Source: an uncultured SAR116 cluster alpha proteobacterium (GTDB lineage: Bacteria > Pseudomonadota > Alphaproteobacteria > Puniceispirillales > Marisalimonadaceae). Taken from it: DNA of 51,274 nt. Positions 1-9,121 of the stretch are shown here, piece by piece. The stretch covers positions 1 through 51,274 of the forward strand of contig CACNFD010000004.1 in assembly GCA_902619615.1 (NCBI GenBank). Direction: 5' to 3'. The notes under the pieces were generated by a model. It saw nothing but the letters and a program-made list of their open reading frames with translations, was not told the origin of the DNA and did not search any database. The position numbers were made by a program, and so were the translations under genes. Numbering within the stretch: position 1 is the first letter of the stretch; each line of letters opens with the position of its first letter.

Positions 1-33
1 AGCCCCAATTATAGCAATAATTTTCTTATTCAT
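1..33 (-). CDS. pal: Probable Pal lipoprotein, N-terminal fragment (partial)
   Basis: Only the first 11 codons lie in the window (MNKKIIAIIGA). An ATG at 33-31 follows a good AAGGAG ribosome binding site, and the peptide is the basic-plus-hydrophobic beginning expected of a lipoprotein signal. It lies directly downstream of tolB on the same strand, where pal (peptidoglycan-associated lipoprotein, the outer-membrane partner of Tol) sits in proteobacterial tol operons. The Pal assignment rests on position; no lipobox or OmpA domain can be seen because the gene runs off the edge. Confidence 0.6.
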   Translation of the reverse strand, partial: MNKKIIAIIGA

Positions 34-143
34 TTCAAACTCCTTAAATTAGATAATTAATATCTTGCACAAATAATCCCGATTTTTTGTAGACCCTAAC
101 TCAATTAACTCAAAAATTCAACTTTTTTTAATTTACATATTAT

Positions 144-1484
144 TTAGTTATTTAGTAAAGGTGACCAAGCTGGATCTGAACCATCACTTGGTGTAAGTAA
201 TCTAGTTTCTCTAAAGCCTGTTATATCAATTTTATAGAGATTCACACTAGAACTTTTACCATTATCAATAGGCGCATTTTGTTTAAAGTACATTAAAACT
301 CTTCCATTAGGAGCCCAAGTTGGACCTTCAACTAAATAGCCTTCTGCCAACAATCTTTCTCCAGACCCATCTGGTGATATTACACCTATATAAAACTTAT
401 TTTTTAGCATTTTAGTAAATGCAATCAAATCACCTTTTGGAGCCCAAACTGGCGTTGCGTATCTTCCTTTTCCATATGAAATTCTTTTTACATTTCTGCC
501 ATTTGAATCCATCACATATAATTGTTGCGATCCACCACGATCAGAGTTAAATATAATCTTTTTACCATCAGGGGAAAAACTTGGAGAAGTATCTATAGAA
601 GGACTATTTGTTAATCTATTAACTTCTTGATTGTTTAAATCCATTGTATAAATGTCAGTTACCCCTTTTTCAGCTAGACTCATAATAATTTTTTCCCCAG
701 AAGGAGAGAAACGTGGTGCAAATGTCATGCCTGGAAAAGACCCTAATAATTCTTGCTGTCCAGTTTCTAAATTGAAAATATAAACCCTTGGCTCATTTTT
801 AAAATATGCAAGAAAAGTTATTTCTTGCGAAGTAGGAGAAAATCTTGGAGTTAAAACCAGAAAATTTCCATCTGTCAAAAATTGATGATTTTCACCATCT
901 TGATCCATTATAGCAAGTCTTTTTATACGTTTGTTTTGAGGTCCTGATTCCGACACATAAACAATTCTCGTATCAAAATAGCCACTATCACCTGACAATC
1001 TTTCAAAAATTTCGTCTGATATAATATGTGCAACTCTTCGCCATGCTTTTGAAGTAACCGTTAACCTAAGTCCAACCAAATCAGTTTCAGCAATTACATC
1101 CCAGAGTCTGAATTCTACTTCAATTTGTTCATTATTAATGCTTTTAACAGAACCTGTAATTAAAGCTTTTATTCCCAAGGGTGACCAATCTGTAAAATTA
1201 GGTCTGACCGATGGACTAGTAGGGGGAGCAATAAAAGCAGCGCTTTCTGCAGCTTTAAACTGACCTGATCCAACTAAATTATTTGAAATCACATTTGAAA
1301 TTTGTATACCCACTTTACTTGGTTCACCACTATGACCCGTAAAATTGGCAATAGCAATTGGTAGAGGCTCCACTTGACCCGAGTTTATTTTAATCCTCAA
1401 ATCCTCAGAATATGCTGGATAAAATATTAGTGAAAATAACAAAACAATTATTTTGCAATCTAATAAGTTAAATTTTTTGTACAA
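144..1484 (-). CDS. tolB: Tol-Pal system protein TolB
   Basis: Periplasmic TolB (446 aa, normal family length), which binds Pal and links it to the TolQRA inner-membrane motor during outer-membrane constriction at division. Residues 1 to about 26 form a Sec signal peptide (hydrophobic stretch ending PAYS). An N-terminal mixed domain follows to about residue 160, then a C-terminal beta-propeller built from PD40 repeats, recognisable by recurring FSP..E/W.P.G motifs such as [24 protein letters not shown] and WAPNGRVL. It lies between tolA (upstream) and the probable pal (downstream) on the same strand, as in the canonical operon. Confidence 0.97.
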   Translation of the reverse strand: MYKKFNLLDCKIIVLLFSLIFYPAYSEDLRIKINSGQVEPLPIAIANFTGHSGEPSKVGIQISNVISNNLVGSGQFKAAESAAFIAPPTSPSVRPNFTDWSPLGIKALITGSVKSINNEQIEVEFRLWDVIAETDLVGLRLTVTSKAWRRVAHIISDEIFERLSGDSGYFDTRIVYVSESGPQNKRIKRLAIMDQDGENHQFLTDGNFLVLTPRFSPTSQEITFLAYFKNEPRVYIFNLETGQQELLGSFPGMTFAPRFSPSGEKIIMSLAEKGVTDIYTMDLNNQEVNRLTNSPSIDTSPSFSPDGKKIIFNSDRGGSQQLYVMDSNGRNVKRISYGKGRYATPVWAPKGDLIAFTKMLKNKFYIGVISPDGSGERLLAEGYLVEGPTWAPNGRVLMYFKQNAPIDNGKSSSVNLYKIDITGFRETRLLTPSDGSDPAWSPLLNN

Positions 1485-1559
1485 AACAAACCTCAGTTTT
1501 TATTTCAACAATTAATTATCCTATGAGGCAGGATTATGGCAAAAGCAAAAAAAAATCAA

Positions 1560-2438
1560 TTAATAATTATTTATAAAAGATGTATTAAAATCAAAAATAA
1601 AGTTTTCAAATTTTTTTTCTTTACCTTTAGGAAGAGGTAAAGGAGAACTATCTAAAACAGCTCTTCTTGCTGCATCTGCCGCAGCTCTATAAAATTTATT
1701 TTTTTCATATGAAGATTTGTCAAGTATTCTTGCACTTTTTATGGTTCCATCTGTCTTTGCACTAATTTTTAAAGGTATTATTCTTTTAACCTCAGAGGCC
1801 GCATAGGAAAGATTAAAATATTTTGTTACATGCATTTGTATTCGATTAATGTCTGTTTGACTTAATCTTATTTCTGTTTTTTGAACTTGTCTATTCGAGT
1901 TACCAACAATAGTTCTAATTTTTTTTAAAACTTCTTTGTTATTCTTTTTTTTATCTTTTTTTAACTTTGTCTGAATATTTTCTGGTTTAGTTAGTGTTTT
2001 AAGTATACCTTTTGCAAGGTTTTCTTTTTGTTTATTCTTTATTATTTTTGGCTTTTTAACAACTTTTGGTGGATTTGGCTTTTTTTTCTTTTCTATCTTT
2101 AGTTTTGGTTTTTTTTTGATTAATGAAGCTATTTCTTTAATTTCTTTTTCTTTTTTTAAAATTGAATTCTTTTTTTCAATTATTTTTTTTTTTGGCAAGG
2201 GTGGTGGTAGGATTTTTTTATTATTTTCTTCTATATTTTTTTTTATTTTTTTTTCTTTTAATTTTTCTTTCTTTGTATTTCCAAATTTTAGTGAAGTTTT
2301 AGTGCTTACCGGTGTGTCGTCCACTATATCAATTGGCTGTTCAATAGGTTCTTTAACTTTAAAGGCTGGCAAACCAAGATATGCTAAAATTATTAGAAAA
2401 GAATGTAACCCAAAAGAGATTAAAGTTGACTTAACCAT
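1560..2438 (-). CDS. tolA: Tol-Pal protein TolA (TonB-like energy transducer)
   Basis: Inner-membrane protein that spans the periplasm and carries proton-motive energy from TolQR to TolB/Pal. One N-terminal transmembrane segment (about residues 5-25) is followed by a long Lys/Pro-rich low-complexity region (about 45-175, with PPPLPKKK and runs of K). A C-terminal globular domain from about residue 190 has the TolA/TonB pattern (I.L..T.DG.I..A and A..AARRAV). The Lys-rich linker replaces the Ala/Lys helical repeats of enteric TolA, consistent with the AT bias. The gene starts 4 bases after tolR ends. The family call rests on architecture and position more than residue identity. Confidence 0.93.
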   Translation of the reverse strand: MVKSTLISFGLHSFLIILAYLGLPAFKVKEPIEQPIDIVDDTPVSTKTSLKFGNTKKEKLKEKKIKKNIEENNKKILPPPLPKKKIIEKKNSILKKEKEIKEIASLIKKKPKLKIEKKKKPNPPKVVKKPKIIKNKQKENLAKGILKTLTKPENIQTKLKKDKKKNNKEVLKKIRTIVGNSNRQVQKTEIRLSQTDINRIQMHVTKYFNLSYAASEVKRIIPLKISAKTDGTIKSARILDKSSYEKNKFYRAAADAARRAVLDSSPLPLPKGKEKKFENFIFDFNTSFINNY

Positions 2439-2442
2439 GATC

Positions 2443-2862
2443 TTAACCTTCTTGTAACTTAGCTACTAAGGCAACCTTTTTAAAACCAGAACTTTTAATT
2501 TTTGATATTGTTTCTAAAACTATACCGTATGGAACGTTCTTATCACCTCTTACATAAATTCTAAGATTTTTGTTCCCAGAAGAAATTGCTCTTAATCTTG
2601 GTAATAATTGAACAGAATCAATCTCTCTCTCTTGAATAAATAACTCTCCATTTTGTTTAATGCTCACAACAATCGGATCTCCTTTTGAATTAAGCTGTGA
2701 TGCTTTTGTTTTTGGTAGATCTACAGAAACTCCTACAGTTAATAATGGAGCAGTAATCATGAAAACTATCAACAAAACTAACATCACATCAACAAATGGT
2801 GTAACATTTATCTGACTTATTATTTTATGTTTTTTTTGAATTTTGTTTACACGATTATACAT
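2443..2862 (-). CDS. tolR: Tol-Pal protein TolR (ExbD family)
   Basis: ExbD/TolR family protein of 139 aa. A short cytoplasmic N-terminus and the motif INVTPFVDVMLVLLIVF place a single transmembrane helix at about residues 20-42. It contains the conserved proton-relay Asp (the D of PFVDVML). The periplasmic domain follows at about 60-135. It assembles with TolQ as the proton channel that powers TolA. Its stop codon lies next to tolA's start, and tolQ ends one base upstream of it, so tolQ-tolR-tolA are probably translationally coupled. Confidence 0.97.
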   Translation of the reverse strand: MYNRVNKIQKKHKIISQINVTPFVDVMLVLLIVFMITAPLLTVGVSVDLPKTKASQLNSKGDPIVVSIKQNGELFIQEREIDSVQLLPRLRAISSGNKNLRIYVRGDKNVPYGIVLETISKIKSSGFKKVALVAKLQEG

Positions 2863-3576
2863 TTAGTTTTCTTCGACTTGACGTAACAAAACATTTGCAA
2901 ATTCTATAGAAAAGTATTCTAAATTATTAGACAATTTTTCTAAATCATTTGAAAATTTATTGTAAGCTGCAACGGCTGGTATAGCAGCGAGTAATCCCAG
3001 TGCAGTAGCAAAAAGTGCCTCAGCTATTCCTGGAGCAACAACTGCAAGACTAGTATTGTTACTAATAGCAATAGATTGAAACGCATTTACAATACCCCAC
3101 ACTGTGCCCAGCAAACCAATAAAAGGTGCAACTGAACCTATTGAGCCAAGAAAGCTCATTCCTTTTTCTAATCTTTCAACCTCTTTATTAATAGAAATGT
3201 GCATAGAATTATTTATTCTTTGAAAAAAATCTTTTAATTTTATACTAGACATTGTTTGTCTTTGATTGATTTTATTAAATTCTCTCATCCCAGTAATAAA
3301 AACCCTTACCTGAGAGTTATTAATATTTTCAGAATATTGTTGGTATAAATCTTCTAAATTTACTCCTGACCAAAAAATATCTTCAAATTCAATTGATAAT
3401 TTTCTTTCATTTCGAAGAAGGTTGTATTTGTTAATAATTATAGCCCAACACCATATAGAAGCGAAAATAAGAAGGAACATTACACCCTTTACAAATGGAT
3501 CAGCTTGAAAAAAAAGTCCTAATATAGTTAAATCTGGTCCACTTGATATAACTTCTCTGTTAATTTCTGGATTCAT
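2863..3576 (-). CDS. tolQ: Tol-Pal protein TolQ (MotA/TolQ/ExbB proton channel)
   Basis: Polytopic inner-membrane channel subunit of 237 aa. Three transmembrane segments are visible at about 30-50, 140-165 and 175-200. The signature of the MotA/TolQ/ExbB family is clear: FIGLLGTVWGIVNAF followed by APGIAEALFATALGLLAAIPAV. TolQ forms the pentameric ring around the TolR dimer. It is the first tol gene after ybgC in the yebC-ruv-ybgC-tol run, 23 bases downstream of it. A second, divergent member of the same channel superfamily is encoded at 11946-12998. Confidence 0.97.
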   Translation of the reverse strand: MNPEINREVISSGPDLTILGLFFQADPFVKGVMFLLIFASIWCWAIIINKYNLLRNERKLSIEFEDIFWSGVNLEDLYQQYSENINNSQVRVFITGMREFNKINQRQTMSSIKLKDFFQRINNSMHISINKEVERLEKGMSFLGSIGSVAPFIGLLGTVWGIVNAFQSIAISNNTSLAVVAPGIAEALFATALGLLAAIPAVAAYNKFSNDLEKLSNNLEYFSIEFANVLLRQVEEN

Positions 3577-3599
3577 TTTTAAAACCTCTAATACTCGAC

Positions 3600-4073
3600 T
3601 TATCTATTTTGAAAAAAAATTTTGTTAAAAATTTTGTTAATTCTTTTTACCTTAAATTTATTATCTATCCCTACTATTTGAATAACACCAGATACTAATA
3701 TTTCACTTTTTTTATCCACTTTATTAATACGGTGAGCAGATTGTTCTATTGTTATACTTGAATTTTTGGCATATTTAAGGCAAGTTTTAATTAATAATAA
3801 ATCATTCAGTAGCGCTGGCTTGTGCCAGATCAAATCGGCTTTTCTGACTACTAAAATTATATTATGTTTTTTTCTTAGTTCTACCTGATCTATTTTAAGT
3901 AAATTTAATAAAGATGTACGGGCTCTTTCAAAATACTTTAAATAGTTGGTATGGTAAACAATTTGACCAGCATCTGTGTCTTCAAAATAAACTTTTAGAT
4001 AATAAAAATGATCATTATCTTCAATAAATCCATCAAGATTTTGGGTATTATTTTTATTATATTTAAAATTCAT
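3600..4073 (-). CDS. ybgC: YbgC-type acyl-CoA thioesterase
   Basis: Hot-dog-fold thioesterase of the 4HBT/YbgC family, 157 aa. The active-site segment YFEDTDAGQIVYHTNYL lies at about residues 29-45, followed by KYFERAR, which is diagnostic of YbgC. In enterics the enzyme acts on acyl-CoA and associates with acyl carrier protein and phospholipid synthesis enzymes, and it is almost always the first gene of the tol operon, as here. The N-terminus is about 20 residues longer than in enteric YbgC, which is common in alphaproteobacteria. A later start cannot be excluded. It lies 4 bases after ruvB. Confidence 0.93.
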   Translation of the reverse strand: MNFKYNKNNTQNLDGFIEDNDHFYYLKVYFEDTDAGQIVYHTNYLKYFERARTSLLNLLKIDQVELRKKHNIILVVRKADLIWHKPALLNDLLLIKTCLKYAKNSSITIEQSAHRINKVDKKSEILVSGVIQIVGIDNKFKVKRINKIFNKIFFQNR

Positions 4074-4077
4074 AAAT

Positions 4078-5136
4078 CTATTTATTTGGTGTTTGTGTAA
4101 GATCTATTTGTTCCTCAGCATTTTTGGGAGGGTTAAGACCCAAATGCCTCCATCCTGAAGCTGAAACAAACCTACCTCTTGATGAACGTTGAATTAGACC
4201 ACGCTGTAATAAATATGGCTCTATAACTTCTTCAATCATATCTTTTTGCTCTGACAAAGTTGCTGACAAAGTGTCTAAACCAACTGGGCCTCCTTGATAT
4301 TTTTCAACAATTATTTTCAAATACTTTCTATCAATAGCGTCTAAACCCGAAGCATCTACATCTAACTGTGACAAAGCATTATCTGCAAACTTATGGTCTA
4401 TAATGTTTGTTTCAGAAACAGAGAGAATATCTCTAACTCTTCTTAATAATCTTCCAGCCACTCTAGGAGTGCCCCTCGATCTTCTAGCAATCTCATAGGC
4501 ACCACTTTCTTCTAAATAAACGTCTAACTTTTCAGCCTGCTTAAGCAAAATTTTAACTAAATCATTTGGATTATAAAATTCCATCCTAATTTGTATACCG
4601 AATCTATCCCTCAATGGAGTGGTTAAGAGACCAGAACGAGTTGTTGCACCTACTAGTGTAAAAGGAGGTAGATCAATTTTAATAGTTCTAGCAGACGGTC
4701 CTTCTCCAATAATCAAATCTAACTGCAAATCTTCCATTGCTGGATATAAAATTTCTTCAATATTTGGAGAAAGTCGATGTATTTCATCAATAAACAAAAC
4801 GTCTTTAGGCTTTAAATTTGTTAGCAAAGCTGCTAGATCACCTGCTTTATTAATAATTGGACCAGAAGTGGCCCTAAAACCTACACCAAGTTCAATAGAA
4901 ATTATCTGGGCAAGAGTTGTTTTGCCGAGACCTGGGGGACCAAATAAAAGAACATGGTCCATTGCTTCTTTGCGTGAGTCAGCTGCAGTTATGAATGTTG
5001 ATAAATTTTTTTGAACTTGTGGTTGACCAATAAATTCCGAGATACGTCTTGGTCTAAGGCTTATATCGTTAGATTCTATATTTTCAATTATTCTCGTATT
5101 AACTAGCCTTTCATCTCTATCGTTATCATCAATCAT
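4078..5136 (-). CDS. ruvB: Holliday junction branch migration ATPase RuvB
   Basis: AAA+ motor of the RuvAB branch-migration complex, 352 aa (usual length). Walker [10 protein letters not shown] is at residues 66-74, Walker [11 protein letters not shown] at about 113-122, and the sensor region GATTRSG and the arginine-finger segment PLRDRFGI are present. The C-terminal winged-helix domain includes [13 protein letters not shown]. The start ATG overlaps the ruvA stop by 4 bases, showing translational coupling. Order here is ruvC-ruvA-ruvB-ybgC-tol, the standard proteobacterial arrangement. Confidence 0.98.
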   Translation of the reverse strand: MIDDNDRDERLVNTRIIENIESNDISLRPRRISEFIGQPQVQKNLSTFITAADSRKEAMDHVLLFGPPGLGKTTLAQIISIELGVGFRATSGPIINKAGDLAALLTNLKPKDVLFIDEIHRLSPNIEEILYPAMEDLQLDLIIGEGPSARTIKIDLPPFTLVGATTRSGLLTTPLRDRFGIQIRMEFYNPNDLVKILLKQAEKLDVYLEESGAYEIARRSRGTPRVAGRLLRRVRDILSVSETNIIDHKFADNALSQLDVDASGLDAIDRKYLKIIVEKYQGGPVGLDTLSATLSEQKDMIEEVIEPYLLQRGLIQRSSRGRFVSASGWRHLGLNPPKNAEEQIDLTQTPNK

Positions 5137-5804
5137 TTTATCTCCTTAGAAAGGGCCTTAAGAGCAACTTGTACTAAATTGCTAACTGTAAAGTCTTTAT
5201 TTTTTTTGTTCAAAGCAAACTCATTTTTTATTTTCATTACTATTGAAAAAACATCACTTCTTGTGTAACCAAGGTTAACAAGAGCAGAGATTGTATCTTC
5301 TACGACTTGAGTTTCACCAAACTGTTTTTCATTTACTAAATTTAGATTTTCATTGGAAGCTTCAGTTGATTTAATTTTTTGATCTGTATCAATAAGATTG
5401 AGATTAGAAACTTTTTCTAACAATTCTGTTGTTATTCTTCCAGCAACCTTTGAACCCACACCTTCTGCTCTTGAAATCATTGCTTTATCACTTGATGAAA
5501 TTGCTAGGATTAACTCTTCCACGGTAAGAGCAGAAAGTATAGAAATGGCAGCTTTTGGGCCAACTCCTTGAACAGATTGTAGTAACTTAAAAATGTTTTG
5601 ATCAATTAAATTAAAAAAACCATACATAATGATTTTATCATCTTTAACTTGTAAATCAGTAAATAGAGATAAGTTTGAGCCAATATCCCCTAAAGATGAT
5701 ATTACCTTTGAAGAAACATTAAGGAGATATCCAACACCGTTTACTTCTAAAACAATCTCTGATTTTGATATTGACTTTAACTTACCTGAAAGAGAAGCTA
5801 TCAT
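5133..5804 (-). CDS. ruvA: Holliday junction DNA-binding protein RuvA
   Basis: RuvA tetramer subunit that holds the four-way junction for RuvB. Domain I, an OB fold, covers about residues 1-62 ([18 protein letters not shown]). Domain II has tandem helix-hairpin-helix motifs ([13 protein letters not shown] near 80, [11 protein letters not shown] near 115). Domain III (about 170-223, [11 protein letters not shown]) contacts RuvB. At 223 aa it is slightly longer than the roughly 200 aa of enteric RuvA, and the extra length lies in the linker before domain III. It lies 31 bases after ruvC and overlaps ruvB by 4 bases. Confidence 0.97.
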   Translation of the reverse strand: MIASLSGKLKSISKSEIVLEVNGVGYLLNVSSKVISSLGDIGSNLSLFTDLQVKDDKIIMYGFFNLIDQNIFKLLQSVQGVGPKAAISILSALTVEELILAISSSDKAMISRAEGVGSKVAGRITTELLEKVSNLNLIDTDQKIKSTEASNENLNLVNEKQFGETQVVEDTISALVNLGYTRSDVFSIVMKIKNEFALNKKNKDFTVSNLVQVALKALSKEIK

Positions 5805-5835
5805 TTTTGTCCTTAACTACTAAAAAATATTATTA

Positions 5836-6381
5836 TCATTTATTTTGCTCTTTAACCAAAGCTCTAGCTATTGCTAGATTTAATCCATTATTTTCTTCTG
5901 AAAAAGAAAAGTTATCTTCATAACCAAAATTTTGAGCAGAGATTGCAATTGCTAAAGCGTCTGAACTATCTTCATTTTTAGGAACAATACTTAATAACTT
6001 TTCAATCATTGATTTAATCTGTTCTTTTGAAGCACTTCCATAACCAGTTACTGTCTTCTTTACAAACTTTGGTGATAATTCTCTAATATTAAGCCCAGCA
6101 TCAGCTAGAGCAATCATTGATGCAGCTCTTGCCATTCCAAGCTTTAAGCTGCTTATTGATCCAGATCCAACAAATATTTTTTCGATAACAGACACATTAG
6201 GATTATATTGATTTATTATTTTTTGTAATTGGAGCTTTATTTCAAGTAATCTTTTGCCATCATCAAGTTTATGGGAAGGAGATATAGATCCATCTTTAAC
6301 ATAGAACATTTTGTTATTTTTGAATTCAACCACACCCCAACCTGTATGTCTTAAACCAGGATCGATACCTATAACTCTCAA
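5836..6381 (-). CDS. ruvC: Holliday junction endonuclease RuvC
   Basis: RNase H-fold resolvase that nicks Holliday junctions symmetrically, 181 aa. All four acidic catalytic positions are visible: D7 (IGIDPGL), E67 (VIEKIF), D138 and D141 (NEDSSDALAIA). The family motifs GWGV and TGYGSASKEQ are also intact. It lies 12 bases after yebC and upstream of ruvA on the same strand, forming the complete resolvasome operon in this window. Confidence 0.97.
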   Translation of the reverse strand: MRVIGIDPGLRHTGWGVVEFKNNKMFYVKDGSISPSHKLDDGKRLLEIKLQLQKIINQYNPNVSVIEKIFVGSGSISSLKLGMARAASMIALADAGLNIRELSPKFVKKTVTGYGSASKEQIKSMIEKLLSIVPKNEDSSDALAIAISAQNFGYEDNFSFSEENNGLNLAIARALVKEQNK

Positions 6382-6393
6382 ATTAAAACCTTT

Positions 6394-7140
6394 TTATGTA
6401 CTACTTTTATTTATTATTTCATCTTCAATTTCAAAGTTACTATAAACTCCTTGTACATCTTCACAATTATCAAGAGTTTCCAAAAGCTTCAAAATTGATG
6501 TGGCTTTTTTTTCATCATCCACCTTAACAAAATTATGTGGTTGCCATATAATTTCGGCATGCTGAGGCATACCTAGCAAATTTTCAAGTTTTTCACGAAC
6601 ATTATTAAACTCATTTACAGATGTAATGATTTCATGATTATTTTCGTCTGAACTAACATCATCTGCCCCTACCTCAATACCAATTTCAAAAATATCCTCA
6701 TCACTTTTTATATTTTTATTGTATATTATTTGACCAATATTGTTAAACATAAACGAGACCGATCCAGTTTCACCCAAAGTACCACCATATTTTGAAAAAG
6801 ACGATCTCACTTCAGCTGCTGTTCTATTTCGATTATCAGTTAGAGCATCGACGATAATTGCAATTCCACTACTTGCGTATCCTTCATATCTAATTTCTTC
6901 AAGATTTGATGATTGACCCGTTTCTGCTTTTTTTATTACTCTATCAATATTGTCTTTTGGCATATTCACGGACCTACATGCAGCTAAAGCAGATCTTAAC
7001 CTAGGATTACTTGAAGGATCTACCCCACCTCGAACAGCCACTTGTAATTCCTTAGTAAGCCTTGCAAACTTTTTTGCTCGCTTAGCATCTTGAGCTCCTT
7101 TTCTATGCATTATATTTTTAAATTTAGAGTGCCCTGCCAT
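6394..7140 (-). CDS. yebC: YebC/PmpR family protein
   Basis: Highly conserved YebC/TACO1 family protein, 248 aa. The hallmark N-terminus MAGHSKFKNIMHRKGAQDAKRAK is complete, followed by ARLTKELQVAVRGGG-like residues and the KADNID/NMPKDNIDRVIKKA region. The family has been described as transcriptional regulators and, more recently, as ribosome-associated factors helping translation of difficult motifs. Its placement upstream of ruvC is the standard arrangement. The C-terminal domain (WQPHNFVKVDDEKKATSILKLLE) is intact. Confidence 0.97.
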   Translation of the reverse strand: MAGHSKFKNIMHRKGAQDAKRAKKFARLTKELQVAVRGGVDPSSNPRLRSALAACRSVNMPKDNIDRVIKKAETGQSSNLEEIRYEGYASSGIAIIVDALTDNRNRTAAEVRSSFSKYGGTLGETGSVSFMFNNIGQIIYNKNIKSDEDIFEIGIEVGADDVSSDENNHEIITSVNEFNNVREKLENLLGMPQHAEIIWQPHNFVKVDDEKKATSILKLLETLDNCEDVQGVYSNFEIEDEIINKSST

Positions 7141-7174
7141 TTGAATAACTCCAGAAACATTTAATAAATTAAGT

Positions 7175-7984
7175 TTATTTCAAAAACACTTGTTCTAGTT
7201 TCCCACCTAATCTAAGAGGTTTTATTGATTTACTCAAACCATTAATACTTGTTTCAATTACAACACCGCATAGAGTTGGCTCTCCAGATGAAACCTCGAG
7301 TCTAGTTTTTTTGGTATCTGGATGCATAAACCTATTGAGAGCGTCATCTTTGTTCATTCCAATTATAGAATTATAATCACCACTCATACCAACATCTGTA
7401 ATATATGCAGTACCTTTTTCCAGTATTTGATGATCGGCAGTAGGTACATGTGTATGAGTTCCAACCACTGCAGATACTAATCCATCAAGTGCATTAGCTA
7501 TTGCCATTTTTTCAGATGATGCTTCACCATGTACATCAACTAATGAAAAATTAACATTATGATTTAATTTAAAATACTTAACTATTTCAGGAATTTTTTC
7601 AAATACAGGATCTGTCCTAGTCATAAATAAATTAGTCATAATATTTGCAACTCCAATAGTACCTGTATTTACTTTAATTAGAGTCATCCCTAATCCTGGT
7701 GTTCCCTTGATCATATTTAGAGGGCGAAGCAATCTATCACTTTTGGAAATATAAGAAATTATTTCTCTTTTATCCCAAATATGATTTCCAGTTGTCAAAA
7801 CATCAGCACCAGCTGAAAAAAAATCATCACATATTGAAGGAGTTACACCAAATCCACCCGCTGCATTTTCTACGTTAACAATAACAGCATCAAGTTGAAG
7901 TTGAGTCTTTAATTCTACAATTTTCTTTTGAGCAAAATTTCTTGCTTTTCTTCCTACAATGTCTCCAATAAATAAAACTCTCAT
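7175..7984 (-). CDS. YmdB-family calcineurin-like phosphodiesterase (TIGR00282)
   Basis: Dinuclear-metal phosphoesterase of 269 aa related to YmdB of Bacillus, a 2',3'-cyclic nucleotide phosphodiesterase. Metal ligands are visible in order: D8 (LFIGDIVGR), E39/N40 (NVENAAGG), N67/H68 (TTGNHIWDK), and His residues in VDVHGEASSEK and VGTHTHVPTAD. In alphaproteobacteria this gene commonly lies between 5-FCL and yebC, as here, with 10 bases separating it from the 5-FCL gene. The physiological substrate is unknown. Confidence 0.93.
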   Translation of the reverse strand: MRVLFIGDIVGRKARNFAQKKIVELKTQLQLDAVIVNVENAAGGFGVTPSICDDFFSAGADVLTTGNHIWDKREIISYISKSDRLLRPLNMIKGTPGLGMTLIKVNTGTIGVANIMTNLFMTRTDPVFEKIPEIVKYFKLNHNVNFSLVDVHGEASSEKMAIANALDGLVSAVVGTHTHVPTADHQILEKGTAYITDVGMSGDYNSIIGMNKDDALNRFMHPDTKKTRLEVSSGEPTLCGVVIETSINGLSKSIKPLRLGGKLEQVFLK

Positions 7985-7994
7985 AAAGCCTTCT

Positions 7995-8593
7995 TTAAAT
8001 TATCTTTTGATTAAAATTAGATAACACTTCTTTTTCAGTAATAATGAAATCTAATCTCATATCGTGATTTTCTCTGGGTATTTTTTTTTCTTCTTGAATA
8101 CTATATGCTAGACCAATTGTAATAAAAAATTTTTTTTGCTTTTTAAAGTAATTTTTTAAAAAGTTGATTGATTTATCATAATATCCACCACCATAACCTA
8201 GCCTATACAATTCTTTATCAAATGAAAGCATTGGAACTACAAGTATTTGAGGTAAAATAGTTTTTTTATTTCTTAAAGGTTCTAGACTACCTAAAGGTCC
8301 TTTTATTAATTCATCACCAGGTTTCCATTCTTTGAAAAACATAGTTTCAGTTTTAATGTCCGTTGCTGGCAAAGAAAGTGTAACATTTTTTTTTTCTAAA
8401 TAATTTATGAATTCATTTGGAGAAATTTCGTTATTAATTGGGGAGTATAAACTTGCAGTTTCAATATTTTCATTAGTTAAAAAAATCTGATTCAAGCAAA
8501 GGTAAATCTTATTTTTTAAATTTACTTTTGCTATTGGTTCTAAATTAAATTTTTTTCTTTTTTTTTTGAAACAATTCTAAGTTTATTTTTCAT
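7995..8593 (-). CDS. fau: 5-formyltetrahydrofolate cyclo-ligase, frameshifted near the N-terminus at an A10 tract
   Basis: Converts 5-formyl-THF to 5,10-methenyl-THF using ATP. The long open frame runs 7995-8495 from a TTG start (166 aa) and contains SPINNEIS, LPATD and the ATP-binding loop GYGGGYYDK. It lacks the usual N-terminal helix. Upstream in the same frame the protein continues without a stop as ...KKKRKKFNLEPIAKV...IYLCLNQIF, but no good start exists there. A proper ATG lies at 8593-8591 in another frame (MKNKLRIVSKKK), carrying the family's K..LR motif. The two frames meet in an A10 tract (plus-strand T at 8558-8567). One extra A would give an uninterrupted 199-aa protein. This may be a sequence error, transcriptional slippage, or a real mutation. 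See the finding. Confidence 0.85.
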
Positions 8594-8610
8594 TTACAAC
8601 TCTTTTTTTA

Positions 8611-8766
8611 CATGAAAGCCAAATAGTCGTTGGATAAGTTATCCTATGTTGCCTGCTAAACAGGTGGGCACCATATAATTTAACCAGAGCTAAAACAGTG
8701 ACGGTTCCCTTAGAATACTTATGGCCCCAAGGATTAAAGTTCCTAACGGAAGATCCAGCTTTCACG
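8611..8766 (-). ncRNA. ssrS: 6S RNA
   Basis: Non-coding stretch of about 156 nt between zapA and the 5-FCL gene, the conserved location of 6S RNA in proteobacteria. The ends form a 9-bp closing helix on the minus strand: CGUGAAAGC (8766-8758) with GCUUUCAUG (8619-8611). In the 3' half a small hairpin CCUG-UUUAG-CAGG follows GGUGCCCACC, resembling the central-bubble hairpin of alphaproteobacterial 6S. The RNA would bind sigma-70 RNA polymerase as a promoter mimic. It is probably processed from a zapA-ssrS-fau transcript. The assignment rests on synteny and structure; no covariance search was possible. Confidence 0.8.
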
Positions 8767-8774
8767 ATCTAAAT

Positions 8775-9095
8775 TTATTTATTTTCCAGTAACTTTGCAA
8801 CTTTATTCATTCTTTCAGTAGCTTTTTCTAGCCAACTTACCAGATCATTCATTTGATTATAATATTTATTTTTATCTTCAGTGTTGTATTGTTCATTCAA
8901 TTTGTCTGCTAGAATTAGTGATGTCATAGCTAATAGTCTAGTTTCTCCAACGTTTTTTGAAATATTCGCTAAACCAGCAATAACTTGATTCACTTCTTTT
9001 GAAGATTTTATAAGTCTGTCCTCTTCGCCAGACATACAAGAGACCGGATATACAACCCCATTTATTTCAATCTTTACTGTTACAGTTTCTGACAT
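8775..9095 (-). CDS. zapA: Cell division protein ZapA
   Basis: Small FtsZ-ring-associated protein, 106 aa. N-terminal domain VTVKIEINGVVYPVSCMSGEE..LI.S..EVN matches the ZapA/YgfE fold (TVKINGK.Y.I.C..GEE..L). A central ILADKLNEQY segment precedes a C-terminal coiled coil with WLEKATERMNKVAKLL. It cross-links FtsZ protofilaments in the cytoplasm. It lies 26 bases downstream of a small coiled-coil gene and 8 bases upstream of the 6S RNA, the standard alphaproteobacterial neighbourhood. Confidence 0.92.
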   Translation of the reverse strand: MSETVTVKIEINGVVYPVSCMSGEEDRLIKSSKEVNQVIAGLANISKNVGETRLLAMTSLILADKLNEQYNTEDKNKYYNQMNDLVSWLEKATERMNKVAKLLENK

Positions 9096-9121
9096 CTCAT
9101 ACCTAAATTAACTTCATTACT

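Noticed and set aside
2116-2457. A 113-codon Phe-rich open frame on the plus strand
   Set aside because: It is the mirror of the Lys-rich linker of tolA; poly-Phe composition and no ribosome binding site.
4619-5014. A 131-codon open frame antisense to ruvB
   Set aside because: It is a shadow of the conserved ruvB frame with no recognisable family and no ribosome binding site.
8583-8765. A 60-codon open frame on the minus strand between zapA and 5-FCL
   Set aside because: It lies over the 6S RNA structure, resembles no protein family and has no ribosome binding site; the RNA explains the sequence.
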